Under the pieces are notes generated by a model that worked only from the letters and a program-made list of their open reading frames with translations, made no database searches and had not been told where the DNA came from. A DNA stretch of 40,678 bases. Source: a virus. The stretch covers positions 1 to 40,678 of IMG/VR virus record IMGVR_UViG_3300031629_000995; one strand, given 5' to 3'. Each line of letters opens with the position of its first letter. The first letter of the stretch is position 1. Positions 31,674 through 39,195 of the stretch are shown piece after piece. The position numbers and the translations under genes were made by a program.

Positions 31674-32028
31674 AATATCTGGTAACCGCCTGTATCTTTT
31701 CAATTTGTTTATCAATAATGGCTGAACGGTTCGGCCAGTGAATGTATTCTTTGTCGGGATTTTTCTTTAAGTTTGTAAGCAGAGGAAGAATTAAGTCTTC
31801 CAAATCTCTTAGCTTGCCAGCTATATCTCCTTCTAGTAATGTCCGGTGTTCTGTCAAAACACCAGCGTTATCCATATCCAGAATTCTGTTCTCAATTTCG
31901 TAAAGTTTTTTCATTACTCCATCGAGAGCATCATCTGGAAGTGATGCAGTAGTTGAGGCAGGCGTAGGCTGTTGAGACTGCGGGGCTTCATCTACTGCGG
32001 TAAATCCGAAATCAAAATCATCAGACAT
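31660..32028 (-). CDS. Conserved phage protein (122 aa)
   Basis: I start at the ATG at 32028 (MSDDFDFGFTAVDE), a beginning I recall from other marine T4-like phages. A Pro/Thr/Ser-rich linker precedes a helical domain (about 40-122) with EYIHWPNRSAIIDKQI. Function unknown. It overlaps iscU by 8 nt and the ClpP-like gene by 14 nt. Confidence 0.8.
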   Translation of the reverse strand: MSDDFDFGFTAVDEAPQSQQPTPASTTASLPDDALDGVMKKLYEIENRILDMDNAGVLTEHRTLLEGDIAGKLRDLEDLILPLLTNLKKNPDKEYIHWPNRSAIIDKQIEKIQAVTRYYERV

Positions 32029-32401
32029 TGTTCTTTTCCCTGTAGTTCTGTACTGCGGCTTTGATAGCATCTTCTGCTAATACCGAGCAGTGTATCTTTA
32101 CTGGCGGTAGGGCAAGTTCGGTTGCCAACTGAGTGTTTTTTATCTCCGACGCCTCATCCAGTGTAGCACCTTTTACCCATTCTGTCAATAGGCTAGATGA
32201 AGCAATTGCACTTCCGCATCCATAGGTCTTGAACTTCGCATCAACAATAATGTCATTCTCAACCTGTATCTGTAAACGCATAACATCACCACATGCTGGA
32301 GCTCCAACCATGCCAGTTCCAATGTTTGCTTTACTATCATCCAACTTACCCACATTACGCGGGTTCTCATAATGATCTAATACGGCTTCGCTATATGCCA
32401 T
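32021..32401 (-). CDS. iscU: Fe-S cluster scaffold IscU
   Basis: A full-length IscU (126 residues). All ligands are present: Cys37 with Asp39 (GAPACGDV), Cys62 (TYGCGSAIASSS) and Cys105 (KIHCSVLAEDA). The LPPVK motif recognised by the HscA chaperone (98-102) is also intact. IscU assembles [2Fe-2S]/[4Fe-4S] clusters with sulfur from IscS; the phage encodes no partner here, so it would use host IscS and HscA/B. It lies between peptide deformylase (0 nt gap) and a small gene. It could support the phage radical SAM enzymes (inference). Confidence 0.93.
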   Translation of the reverse strand: MAYSEAVLDHYENPRNVGKLDDSKANIGTGMVGAPACGDVMRLQIQVENDIIVDAKFKTYGCGSAIASSSLLTEWVKGATLDEASEIKNTQLATELALPPVKIHCSVLAEDAIKAAVQNYREKNNV

Positions 32402-32938
32402 CTAGTGTCTCCTATTAAATGCCTTTACACGCTTATTTAATGATTTCATCGCTCTATCGAGTTTAAACTTAGACACACGAGACATGAAGTTAAATCCTAA
32501 CATATGATCGTATTCATGTAATGCAATTCTCGCGGCTAGACCAAGAAATTTTTCGGTATGTTCTTCCTGATCTGCATCGAAATATGTTATCGTACACTCA
32601 GCGGGTCTCTTTATATTTAGACGTAGACCAGGAATACTCAGGCAGCCTTCTTGCATCATTATCTGCTCATGACTTGCCCCGATCATAACTGGGTTGAAAC
32701 ATACTCTTTCAAACTGCTCATCATTTTTTGGGTTGCGTACACCAAGTACCATAACTGACATATCTAATCCCACTTGGTTAGCAGATAAGCCAACACCACC
32801 AAGTTCAGTCATTTTTAATCTGAGTTTAGATGCGATTTCTTTGCCATCATTTTCCTCAAAATCAAACTTCTTTGGCGCGATCTTCAATATAGGATCGACA
32901 ATGGAAACTAAATTTAATTCATCACTCAAGTATTTCAT
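32402..32938 (-). CDS. def: Peptide deformylase
   Basis: I prefer the ATG at 32938 (MKYLSDELN, 178 residues); a TTG five codons earlier directly abuts its only purine run. The three motifs are present: GVGLSANQVG, EGCLSIPG and HEYDH, with the Cys and two His as metal ligands and Glu as catalyst. It removes formyl groups from new proteins. Deformylase genes are common in marine T4-like phages. A TATAAATA late promoter lies 35 bp before the ATG, and iscU follows directly. Confidence 0.92.
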   Translation of the reverse strand: MKYLSDELNLVSIVDPILKIAPKKFDFEENDGKEIASKLRLKMTELGGVGLSANQVGLDMSVMVLGVRNPKNDEQFERVCFNPVMIGASHEQIMMQEGCLSIPGLRLNIKRPAECTITYFDADQEEHTEKFLGLAARIALHEYDHMLGFNFMSRVSKFKLDRAMKSLNKRVKAFNRRH

Positions 32939-32972
32939 AATATATTTTACCAACTCTTTGAATTATTTTATA

Positions 32973-32980
32973 TATTTATA
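32973..32980 (-). promoter_or_regulatory. Late promoter of the def-iscU operon
   Basis: An exact TATAAATA on the minus strand between the glycosyltransferase and deformylase genes. Predicted transcription start near 32967. Confidence 0.8.
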
Positions 32981-32992
32981 AGGAAACCCAGC

Positions 32993-33724
32993 CTACATCA
33001 GACGAATGAAAGGAAAATTTAACTTGCTTTTCACCGTGTTAGCCATGGCTTTGATATCAGGGATTTCCCCTGGATATCTGATCTTCATTTCGACATCATC
33101 GTACACCGGCATTATCGTATCGGCGGGTAGATTGTAGTCGGAAACGATCTCTCTACCGGTTCTGTAGTCGCTCAGAGTGAGCCGTATCCTGCCTTGTTTT
33201 GCTAGTTTATCTAACTCTTTGTGAAAGGGACGATCCCCGTAGTGGTGCCCGGTGTAGCTTTCATCATACCCACCGGCTTCCCAGAACTTGTTCTTATTGA
33301 CGATAAAACAGTTAATGTGCCCAGGATAAGGGTACCACTTTTTGCTGGGAATAGAGTACATATTGAACCTGTAGATCGTCTCAGGATTCATCACTAGCCC
33401 TCTGAGGTGTCCCACGTCTCCTGGATTGATTCTTATATCCATGTCCAAGAAAAATATTTGATCTGTGGGTGAATACTTCGCTGCCAAGTTTCTGCAACCG
33501 TGACTGTTGAATCCCAAATCACGGGTAACCTTCCAAAGTTGAAAGTTCACTCCATCTGTGAAGTAAACATCTTTCAGTATATCATATGCAGGATGTTCTT
33601 TAGAGCCATCATCAATAACCATGATTTCAACCCCAGGAGGATAGTCCTCCCAGAGTTTAATTTGCTCTTTTAAAAGTTCGGGTTCGTTGTAGTAGGTATA
33701 TGCAATAGTAAACTGAGGAGGCAT
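32993..33724 (-). CDS. Glycosyltransferase family 2-like (GT-A)
   Basis: The N-terminus IAYTYYNEPELLKEQI and VEIMVIDDGS fit the nucleotide-binding part of GT-A enzymes, and FFLDMDIRI contains the DxD that binds the metal and sugar nucleotide. WEAGGYDESYTGHHYGDRPF corresponds to the acceptor and catalytic region. At 243 residues it is a compact soluble enzyme. It could modify phage DNA, virion proteins or a host surface sugar; no acceptor is evident. It is the last gene of the 46/47 operon, 13 nt after gp46. Confidence 0.85.
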   Translation of the reverse strand: MPPQFTIAYTYYNEPELLKEQIKLWEDYPPGVEIMVIDDGSKEHPAYDILKDVYFTDGVNFQLWKVTRDLGFNSHGCRNLAAKYSPTDQIFFLDMDIRINPGDVGHLRGLVMNPETIYRFNMYSIPSKKWYPYPGHINCFIVNKNKFWEAGGYDESYTGHHYGDRPFHKELDKLAKQGRIRLTLSDYRTGREIVSDYNLPADTIMPVYDDVEMKIRYPGEIPDIKAMANTVKSKLNFPFIRLM

Positions 33725-33737
33725 CTTATGTTAGCCT

Positions 33738-35408
33738 CTATGAAATTACTGAATAGTTATATTTCTTTTCAAATTTAATAACACTCCTGAATTTATCAAA
33801 CAGGATGTCTCCTTTGTGTGAGATTACAAATACATTCGCATCTTCACCTATAGTATTTAGTAAGGACATAACGTAGTCAGTACCATTATTGTCCAAAGAA
33901 CTATCAAAAACTTCATCTAGTATTAACAAATTTGTTGCGGCACTGTTCTTCATCTTAGCAATGGTACGCCATGTAAACAGTAATGCCAAATCAATTCTTT
34001 GCTTCTCACCTTCACTGAATGATGCATAACTAAATTTGTCTCTGTGTCTGGACTTAATAGTCTCGTTGAACTTCTCATCCAAATCAAATTGAACAAAGAA
34101 GTCCATCGAGGCTAAGTACTTATTGACTAATGCATTTATAGCAGGCAAATACTGGCGAATGATTCTAGTCTTTATGCCAGTGTCTTTCAATAGTGAAGCG
34201 GCTAGTTTTAAGTAGTGACCCTCTTCATTCTTGATAGACTTATCATGCTCTTTTTCCACAACAACTTTCGCAAGGGTTTTCAGCTTGTCTTTTTCTTCTG
34301 TGATATCTGCAACATTAACTTTTGCATGTGATATCTCAGCATTCAGCTTTGTCAGAAACTTTTGATTGGTAATAATCTCATTGTTTATATCTACCAACTG
34401 GTCTGACAAATCGACAAACTTTTCTAGTGCATCATTTAGTTGCGTGAATTCATTTTCAATTTTCTTATTTGCTTCTTGTAACTCACCAATTTTTCTGTGT
34501 CGTTCAATTTTAATCTCTGCTTTGAAGTCATGCGAAATACCTTGCTTGCAGGTCGGACAGTCATCGTGCTTTTCATAAAAATCTAACTCTCTTTTTACTT
34601 TTGTGATTTGGGTTGTGAATTGATCTCTAAAGTTTCTGAGTTTTTTGATTCTCTCTTTAGGATTTCCCAGAAGATCCTTCGCTGTGACTGTTGTTGTTGC
34701 TTGTTCCTCGAATTTCTTAATCGAGTCCTCGATTGCATTAATCTGTCCTTGCATGTCTGCTATTTTGATTTGTTTATCATTCTCCAGAGTAGAAAGATAC
34801 TTCTGTTGGAGAATAGCTTTGGACTTACTGATCTCAACTTCGGATTCTATGTCCCGTATAGTATCCTTCAACTTATTTATCTTTTCTTTTAGTACAACAT
34901 TCATCACAGTGAATATTTGAATATCAAGAATATCTTCTATGATTTCTCTTCTACTACCTAGAGGCAACTGCATGAACGGTGTAAATGAAGCACTGCCTAA
35001 TATAACAATCTGAGTAAATGATTTGTAGTTCAATTTTAGAATAGCTTCCTCAAGATACTTTTGCATATCTCTGAGTGCGGCATCTTGATCTATCATTTTG
35101 GCATTACAATAAATCTCAAAATAGTTGGGCTTAATACCTCGTCTAATTTTGTACTCATTAGTACCGACAGCAAACTCAATTTCTACTTCCAGTGCTTTGT
35201 CGTTAACAGCATTAACTAACTGAGGCTTATTAATTGCTCTGAATGGTTTATTAAACAAAACAAAACATAGGGCATCTAGCATAGTAGATTTGCCACTGCC
35301 ATTCTCACCAACAATCAATGTACTAGTACTGCGAGTAAAATCAATCTCTGTAAACGCATTACCAGTAGAGAGAAAATTCTTCCACTTTAATGTTTTAAAA
35401 GTAATCAA
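33738..35408 (-). CDS. 46: Recombination endonuclease subunit gp46 (Rad50/SbcC-like)
   Basis: The start is TTG at 35408, overlapping the stop of the SGNH gene (TTGA). The protein has Walker A VGENGSGKSTMLDAL, two coiled-coil arms separated by a zinc hook CPTCKQG, the ABC signature region FSEGEKQRIDLAL and Walker B LLILDEVFDSSLD. At 556 residues it matches T4 gp46 (560). With gp47 it resects DNA ends for recombination-dependent replication. Confidence 0.95.
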   Translation of the reverse strand: MITFKTLKWKNFLSTGNAFTEIDFTRSTSTLIVGENGSGKSTMLDALCFVLFNKPFRAINKPQLVNAVNDKALEVEIEFAVGTNEYKIRRGIKPNYFEIYCNAKMIDQDAALRDMQKYLEEAILKLNYKSFTQIVILGSASFTPFMQLPLGSRREIIEDILDIQIFTVMNVVLKEKINKLKDTIRDIESEVEISKSKAILQQKYLSTLENDKQIKIADMQGQINAIEDSIKKFEEQATTTVTAKDLLGNPKERIKKLRNFRDQFTTQITKVKRELDFYEKHDDCPTCKQGISHDFKAEIKIERHRKIGELQEANKKIENEFTQLNDALEKFVDLSDQLVDINNEIITNQKFLTKLNAEISHAKVNVADITEEKDKLKTLAKVVVEKEHDKSIKNEEGHYLKLAASLLKDTGIKTRIIRQYLPAINALVNKYLASMDFFVQFDLDEKFNETIKSRHRDKFSYASFSEGEKQRIDLALLFTWRTIAKMKNSAATNLLILDEVFDSSLDNNGTDYVMSLLNTIGEDANVFVISHKGDILFDKFRSVIKFEKKYNYSVIS

Positions 35409-36265
35409 TCGATATAACCTTTTGTCTTTAAGTAAGGAACGATAACCTCTGTTGTGAACATCCTATTCATTTCAGCAGTTGGATGTTTTATTTGATTTTG
35501 ATGGCGTCTTTCGTGTTCAAGCCATTCCATTCCTTGTGGCAAACATACATCTCTGCACCATTCATACATGCCTTTGATAGGCAAGAATTTTGTGAAGTCT
35601 ATTAAGTCATATAGATACTGAACATCTTCTTTGTAGTGATTTTCTAGGAGCAAAGTATCTTCGCTCATTACAGTGAAGAAGTATTTAACTCCAACACTTT
35701 CTAGATAATGTTGAGTTGCTAAAATCTTTTCGAAGGTGTTTGTTTTTCCGCCGACAGCACTGAAGAAATTATTGTAATATAGGTCAGCGAATGGATCAGC
35801 TTCTGACCACGATGCATTCAGTATCAGCCACGTAGCCTTGCCTGGGGCGAACTTGATTTGTTTAGCCCTATCGAGAGAGTCCACAGGAATAGGAGGAGCA
35901 TCCATAAGAAATAGTCTATCGTTAATATCTTTCTGAGACTCAAGCATAAAATCATGTCTGTCTGGTCCTGACCACTCAACGCCACAAACTATATCTTTAG
36001 GATCTACGCCTCTTTTGAGAAGTTGACTAACACCGAATATTGCTTGGCGACTTATAAGAGAATTGCCAGATGAATTCCTACCGTAATTGTATATATTTGC
36101 GCCGAGAATTTTTGCTAGTGATGACACCCATTTCTCATGCTCGGCATAAAGTGGAGCGTCAATGTCGCCCACAAACATTGAACGATAACAATTTGGTCCT
36201 GACTGAGAAGCATGGTTTGCGGATTCATCCGTAAATGAGCATCCAGATGCAACTAAATATTTCAT
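35405..36265 (-). CDS. SGNH/GDSL-hydrolase-like protein
   Basis: The N-terminus MKYLVASGCSFTDES has the block-I Ser, NYGRNSSGNSL the Gly/Asn blocks, and KHPTAEMNRMF near the end fits the terminal His block. Such phage proteins are usually unassigned; SGNH enzymes cleave esters, for instance acetyl groups on sugars. It lies between 46 and 47, immediately after the gp47 stop and overlapping the gp46 start, so it is co-expressed with the nuclease. No signal peptide; cytoplasmic. Function tentative. Confidence 0.75.
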   Translation of the reverse strand: MKYLVASGCSFTDESANHASQSGPNCYRSMFVGDIDAPLYAEHEKWVSSLAKILGANIYNYGRNSSGNSLISRQAIFGVSQLLKRGVDPKDIVCGVEWSGPDRHDFMLESQKDINDRLFLMDAPPIPVDSLDRAKQIKFAPGKATWLILNASWSEADPFADLYYNNFFSAVGGKTNTFEKILATQHYLESVGVKYFFTVMSEDTLLLENHYKEDVQYLYDLIDFTKFLPIKGMYEWCRDVCLPQGMEWLEHERRHQNQIKHPTAEMNRMFTTEVIVPYLKTKGYID

Positions 36266-37330
36266 CTACTTCTCCGATTGCGCTTCTACATATAGAGTCC
36301 TTAGAACCGATTTTAATTTATCACGATCCAAGTCTGTTGTTACATTGTCTACATAATCATTCAACAATGTCATGGTGTCTTCTAGATTTACTTCTACTTC
36401 ACCAACTGCGTCATCTTCAAACTCTGAAAAGTCTTCGATAATTTTTAATTCGATGAGATTACATTGGTAAAGGTTGTCAATGAATGCATCGAAATATGCA
36501 AAGTCGCTTTTCTTTACAACTACTACCTTTACACAACTATTGGCAATAGAATCATAATCATAATCAGCAATGAGACTTCTAAAATCATCTGAGGTATCAT
36601 CGAAATAAAACTTATGGAATATAGTAAATGGGTTTTGTAAAAATTCGACTGAGTTGTCATATGTGTCATAGATGTTAAAGCCTCTGGGATCTTCATAATC
36701 TGACCAAGTAATTTCATAGGGATTTCCAAGGTAAAGTATATTGTTAGTCCGACTACGGTGATGATAATGCCCACTACACACCAGATCAAAATGACTGTAA
36801 GGGCTAGTATCCGATCCATGAGATACAATAGCACCCTTGTACATCTGGAACCCACTGAACTCAAAGTGACCAAAGACAGCCTTCGCTTCAGTATTCTTAA
36901 TGACATCCATAGTGTGAGTATAATTTTCACTACAAATCCAAGGGACAAATAATATCTTACGTTCATCAAAAGTTAGCTCCGTAACCTCAGGGTATATTTT
37001 TATGTTATCATACTCCCCAAGCAACAACTCAGGTGAGTTTACCTTATTAGTGTTCTTAAAGTATGTATCATGGTTACCTGGTATCATGTGAATGTCGATG
37101 CCCAGATCCCGTGCCTTGTCAAAGAAGTATTCTTTGCAACTCTGCAAGGTGTTATAGTTGATAAACTTTCTTCGGTCGAATACATCACCCAGGTGCAGTA
37201 TAGTTTTAATTTCTTTTTCTACCAGAGCAGGGAAAAAGAATTCATCATAAAACTTCTTGAAGAAGGCATCAAACTGTATAGAATCACCTCGCGCTCCGAA
37301 GTGAGTATCGTTTATCGTGGCTATTTTAAT
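36266..37330 (-). CDS. 47: Recombination endonuclease subunit gp47 (Mre11/SbcD-like), AUU start
   Basis: The conserved phosphoesterase motifs begin before any ATG, GTG or TTG: NDTHFG, LGDVFDRR, then PGNHDTY and later GHYHHR. The frame is closed by a stop seven codons before the first motif region. The only sensible start is ATT at 37330-37328, overlapping the stop of the exonuclease gene (ATTAA), with AAAGG 9-10 nt upstream. Read from there, the protein (354 aa) begins MKIATINDTHFG, in exact register with T4 gp47 MKILNLGDWHLG. The first ATG at 37147 would delete two metal-binding motifs. Works with gp46. Confidence 0.88.
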   Translation of the reverse strand: MKIATINDTHFGARGDSIQFDAFFKKFYDEFFFPALVEKEIKTILHLGDVFDRRKFINYNTLQSCKEYFFDKARDLGIDIHMIPGNHDTYFKNTNKVNSPELLLGEYDNIKIYPEVTELTFDERKILFVPWICSENYTHTMDVIKNTEAKAVFGHFEFSGFQMYKGAIVSHGSDTSPYSHFDLVCSGHYHHRSRTNNILYLGNPYEITWSDYEDPRGFNIYDTYDNSVEFLQNPFTIFHKFYFDDTSDDFRSLIADYDYDSIANSCVKVVVVKKSDFAYFDAFIDNLYQCNLIELKIIEDFSEFEDDAVGEVEVNLEDTMTLLNDYVDNVTTDLDRDKLKSVLRTLYVEAQSEK

Positions 37331-37856
37331 TTTGCAGTACCTTTAGCAGTGTCTTAGCTTGACTCTTAGCATCATCAAGTGCATGATGGCTTATGTCAGT
37401 TTCCTGCGCTCTGATCTGGGCGTTACTAATACCCATAAGATTCATCACTGTACGAAAGCACATAACGTCCCAATGCTTCCAGGGTGTATTCACACCAGTG
37501 CGTACCATAGCTTCTTCAAGAATAGTGATATCAAAAGATGCTCCGTTTCCCCATGGTTGTACCCGCTCATTGCCAATCCAAGAACAGAACTTCTGAAGTG
37601 CTTCTGTCACCGGCACCGGATCGACCATCAGTGCTTGCAGTGCTTCGGGCTTCTGTTTCTGCCACCATGCAATTGTATTCTTGTCAATGTGCAAACCAGC
37701 TTCTTTGCAAGTCTTAGCATCTACATTGATATAGAACTCTTCAAATATACCGTCTTGTATGTTGAACTTAACAGCACCAATAGAAAGTATAGTGGCGTGG
37801 GCTCTAGTAGATAGAGTCTCAAGGTCAATCATGATATGGGTTTGTTTAGGATTCAT
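37326..37856 (-). CDS. DEDDh 3'-5' exonuclease (DexA/Rv2179c-like)
   Basis: The DEDDh motifs are visible: MIDLETLS (ExoI, DxE), NGASFDITILEEA (ExoII) and HHALDDAKSQ (ExoIII, His and Asp). The 176-residue size and the ILSIGAVKFN start fit the phage/Rv2179c-like group of 3'-5' exonucleases, to which T4 DexA is functionally comparable. Substrate (DNA or RNA) is uncertain. Its ATG overlaps the preceding stop (ATGA) and its own stop overlaps the AUU start of gp47. Confidence 0.85.
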   Translation of the reverse strand: MNPKQTHIMIDLETLSTRAHATILSIGAVKFNIQDGIFEEFYINVDAKTCKEAGLHIDKNTIAWWQKQKPEALQALMVDPVPVTEALQKFCSWIGNERVQPWGNGASFDITILEEAMVRTGVNTPWKHWDVMCFRTVMNLMGISNAQIRAQETDISHHALDDAKSQAKTLLKVLQN

Positions 37857-38050
37857 GCATCTTCCAATGTGATTGTTGCCGGACTAAAATCAATGAAATA
37901 TTCCCAGTTATCTGAAGCATCAGGAATAGGGACAGTTACTGTTAGGTCGTCACTGAAGGTATAAGTAGCAGTGCCACTAGTTATCTTATATGGTGCTGGA
38001 ACGCTGACCGGTTGGACAGCATCAGGGAAATTGGTATATATACTGTTCAT
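37853..38050 (-). CDS. Hypothetical small beta-rich protein (65 aa)
   Basis: Short and acidic, with alternating beta-like segments (TATYTFSDDLTVTVPIP). GGAG lies before the ATG, and an early-type promoter precedes it. It is the first gene of the exonuclease/47/46 operon. No family recognised. Confidence 0.75.
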   Translation of the reverse strand: MNSIYTNFPDAVQPVSVPAPYKITSGTATYTFSDDLTVTVPIPDASDNWEYFIDFSPATITLEDA

Positions 38051-38074
38051 AGTAGTTCTCCATTTATTAAGACA

Positions 38075-38103
38075 ATGATATCATGGATATCTGGGGAAGT
38101 CAA
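38075..38103 (-). promoter_or_regulatory. Early (sigma70-type) promoter of the 47/46 operon
   Basis: On the minus strand, TTGACT (38103-38098), 17-bp spacer and TATCAT (38080-38075), before the gene at 38050. Confidence 0.75.
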
Positions 38104-38110
38104 GTGATAT

Positions 38111-38710
38111 TTAGATATCTTTTAAGGCTTCTATCTTCTCTTTAGCCAACTTCAACGCTTCTTTATCGTCAAGATACTTAGGTCTGCGTTTAGGAACCTT
38201 AGTCTTCTCATTAGCAAACTCTTCTTCATGCTTGTTTGCCTGGTCAATTTGTTTACGCATATAATCAAGAAACTCTGTTGCATGAGCATCTCCATCATGG
38301 TCTTGTGTGAACACTTCAGAGAATTGCATATTCTGGATGTATCGCATCTTGGTACTTTGATACTTCTTCTCTTTCTGAATCCTACGAATGAAAGCATAGT
38401 AAGTGATCTGAGTAAAGTATGCGAAAGGGTTGGAAGATTTAGCAGGATCAAAGTTACCCATATAAGTGATGCAGTTTTCAATACCATCAAGTATCATCTC
38501 ATCACGAAAAGTGTAGTTAACAAAGTTGGCTTTGTACGCCAGATGATTTGCAATCTTAACAAAACATTCTCCGATGTAATTGGGACACCTTGGCTTTGGA
38601 AGATCGTTCTCTTTCGCTTCGATAACAAGTTCGCGGTGGGCAGATATCTTCGCCAAGAATTCCTTATTGTTAACGTAATGCCTATTGGTGCTGGCTTCTG
38701 CTTTTTTCAC
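38111..38710 (-). CDS. 55: Late-transcription sigma factor gp55
   Basis: The 199-residue protein starts with GTG (GGAG 7 nt upstream). The NYTFRDEMILDGIENCITYMGNFDP and NPFAYFTQITYYAFIRRIQKEKK segments are the conserved sigma-region-2-like part of T4 gp55, which recognises TATAAATA. It acts with gp45 and RNA polymerase; nine such boxes occur in this window. Its place before the 47/46 genes follows T4 order. The C-terminal Lys-rich tail is longer than in T4 gp55 (185). Confidence 0.93.
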   Translation of the reverse strand: MKKAEASTNRHYVNNKEFLAKISAHRELVIEAKENDLPKPRCPNYIGECFVKIANHLAYKANFVNYTFRDEMILDGIENCITYMGNFDPAKSSNPFAYFTQITYYAFIRRIQKEKKYQSTKMRYIQNMQFSEVFTQDHDGDAHATEFLDYMRKQIDQANKHEEEFANEKTKVPKRRPKYLDDKEALKLAKEKIEALKDI

Positions 38711-38738
38711 TTTATTTCTCCATTATTTAAAAAAGGTA

Positions 38739-38766
38739 TTGACATTTTCGTGGAACACTGTATAAT
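38739..38766 (+). promoter_or_regulatory. Consensus sigma70 promoter pointing against all genes
   Basis: On the plus strand, an exact TTGACA (38739-38744), 16-bp spacer and exact TATAAT (38761-38766), in the 83-bp gap between gp55 and the Sm-like gene. Transcription would run antisense into the Sm-like gene and uvsW. Confidence 0.7.
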
Positions 38767-38790
38767 AGGGTGTGTCCCTTTAAAGATAAA
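38762..38790 (-). promoter_or_regulatory. Possible weak promoter of gene 55
   Basis: On the minus strand TATTAT (38767-38762) lies 17 bp from TTTATC (38790-38785). The upstream stretch TTATCTTTA also partly resembles a T4 middle-promoter MotA box. It overlaps the opposing consensus promoter. Confidence 0.3.
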
Positions 38791-38793
38791 ACA

Positions 38794-39195
38794 TTAATTA
38801 ACTTTGTTGTCATCTATAGCTTGCTTGTATTCTAAGATTGTGTCAAGCATATCATCACCATATGAACTCTTCTTGGCGTTAGCAGTACTGGGGCGATCAG
38901 GATAAAATACCTTGCTAACTATAGAATGATAATCCTCAACATACGCATCGCCAAGAATACTGATATTTAAAATGTGATGTTGTTCTACGGGAAATGCAAC
39001 TTCGTCTGAGAATGGAATCCAAGGAACTAAAGAAAAAGATTCCACCACGCCATTCTCTGTAGCAGAATAATCTCTGTCTACCCTAAGAGGAGTAATCAAA
39101 AGATAATGATCTTCATCGAGATTCTGTTCTACCACAGCCACTAGCTGAAGTGAGTCATTAAAAGTTATTACACATGGTACGTTATATTCAATCAT
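38794..39195 (-). CDS. Second Sm-like phage protein
   Basis: Start at ATG 39195, overlapping the uvsW stop. PCVITFNDSLQLVAVVEQNLDEDHYLLITPL fits an Sm1-like strand pattern, and SLVPWIPFSDEVAFPVEQHHILNISILGDAYVEDYH matches the layout of the second half of the Sm-like protein at 19348-19731. The two seem to be paralogues. The C-terminus is a helix with Ser/Asp. Sm-fold proteins generally bind RNA; function here unknown. Confidence 0.65.
   Translation of the reverse strand: MIEYNVPCVITFNDSLQLVAVVEQNLDEDHYLLITPLRVDRDYSATENGVVESFSLVPWIPFSDEVAFPVEQHHILNISILGDAYVEDYHSIVSKVFYPDRPSTANAKKSSYGDDMLDTILEYKQAIDDNKVN

Noticed and set aside
32938-32953. TTG start for peptide deformylase
   Set aside because: No spacing remains between the purine run and TTG; the ATG at 32938 gives the usual N-terminus.
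34130-34140. CATTTATA inside gene 46 as a late promoter
   Set aside because: One mismatch to TATAAATA and located within a coding region with no gene start nearby.
37147-37330. gp47 starting at the first ATG (37147)
   Set aside because: This would remove two of the conserved metal-binding motifs that are clearly encoded upstream in the same frame.
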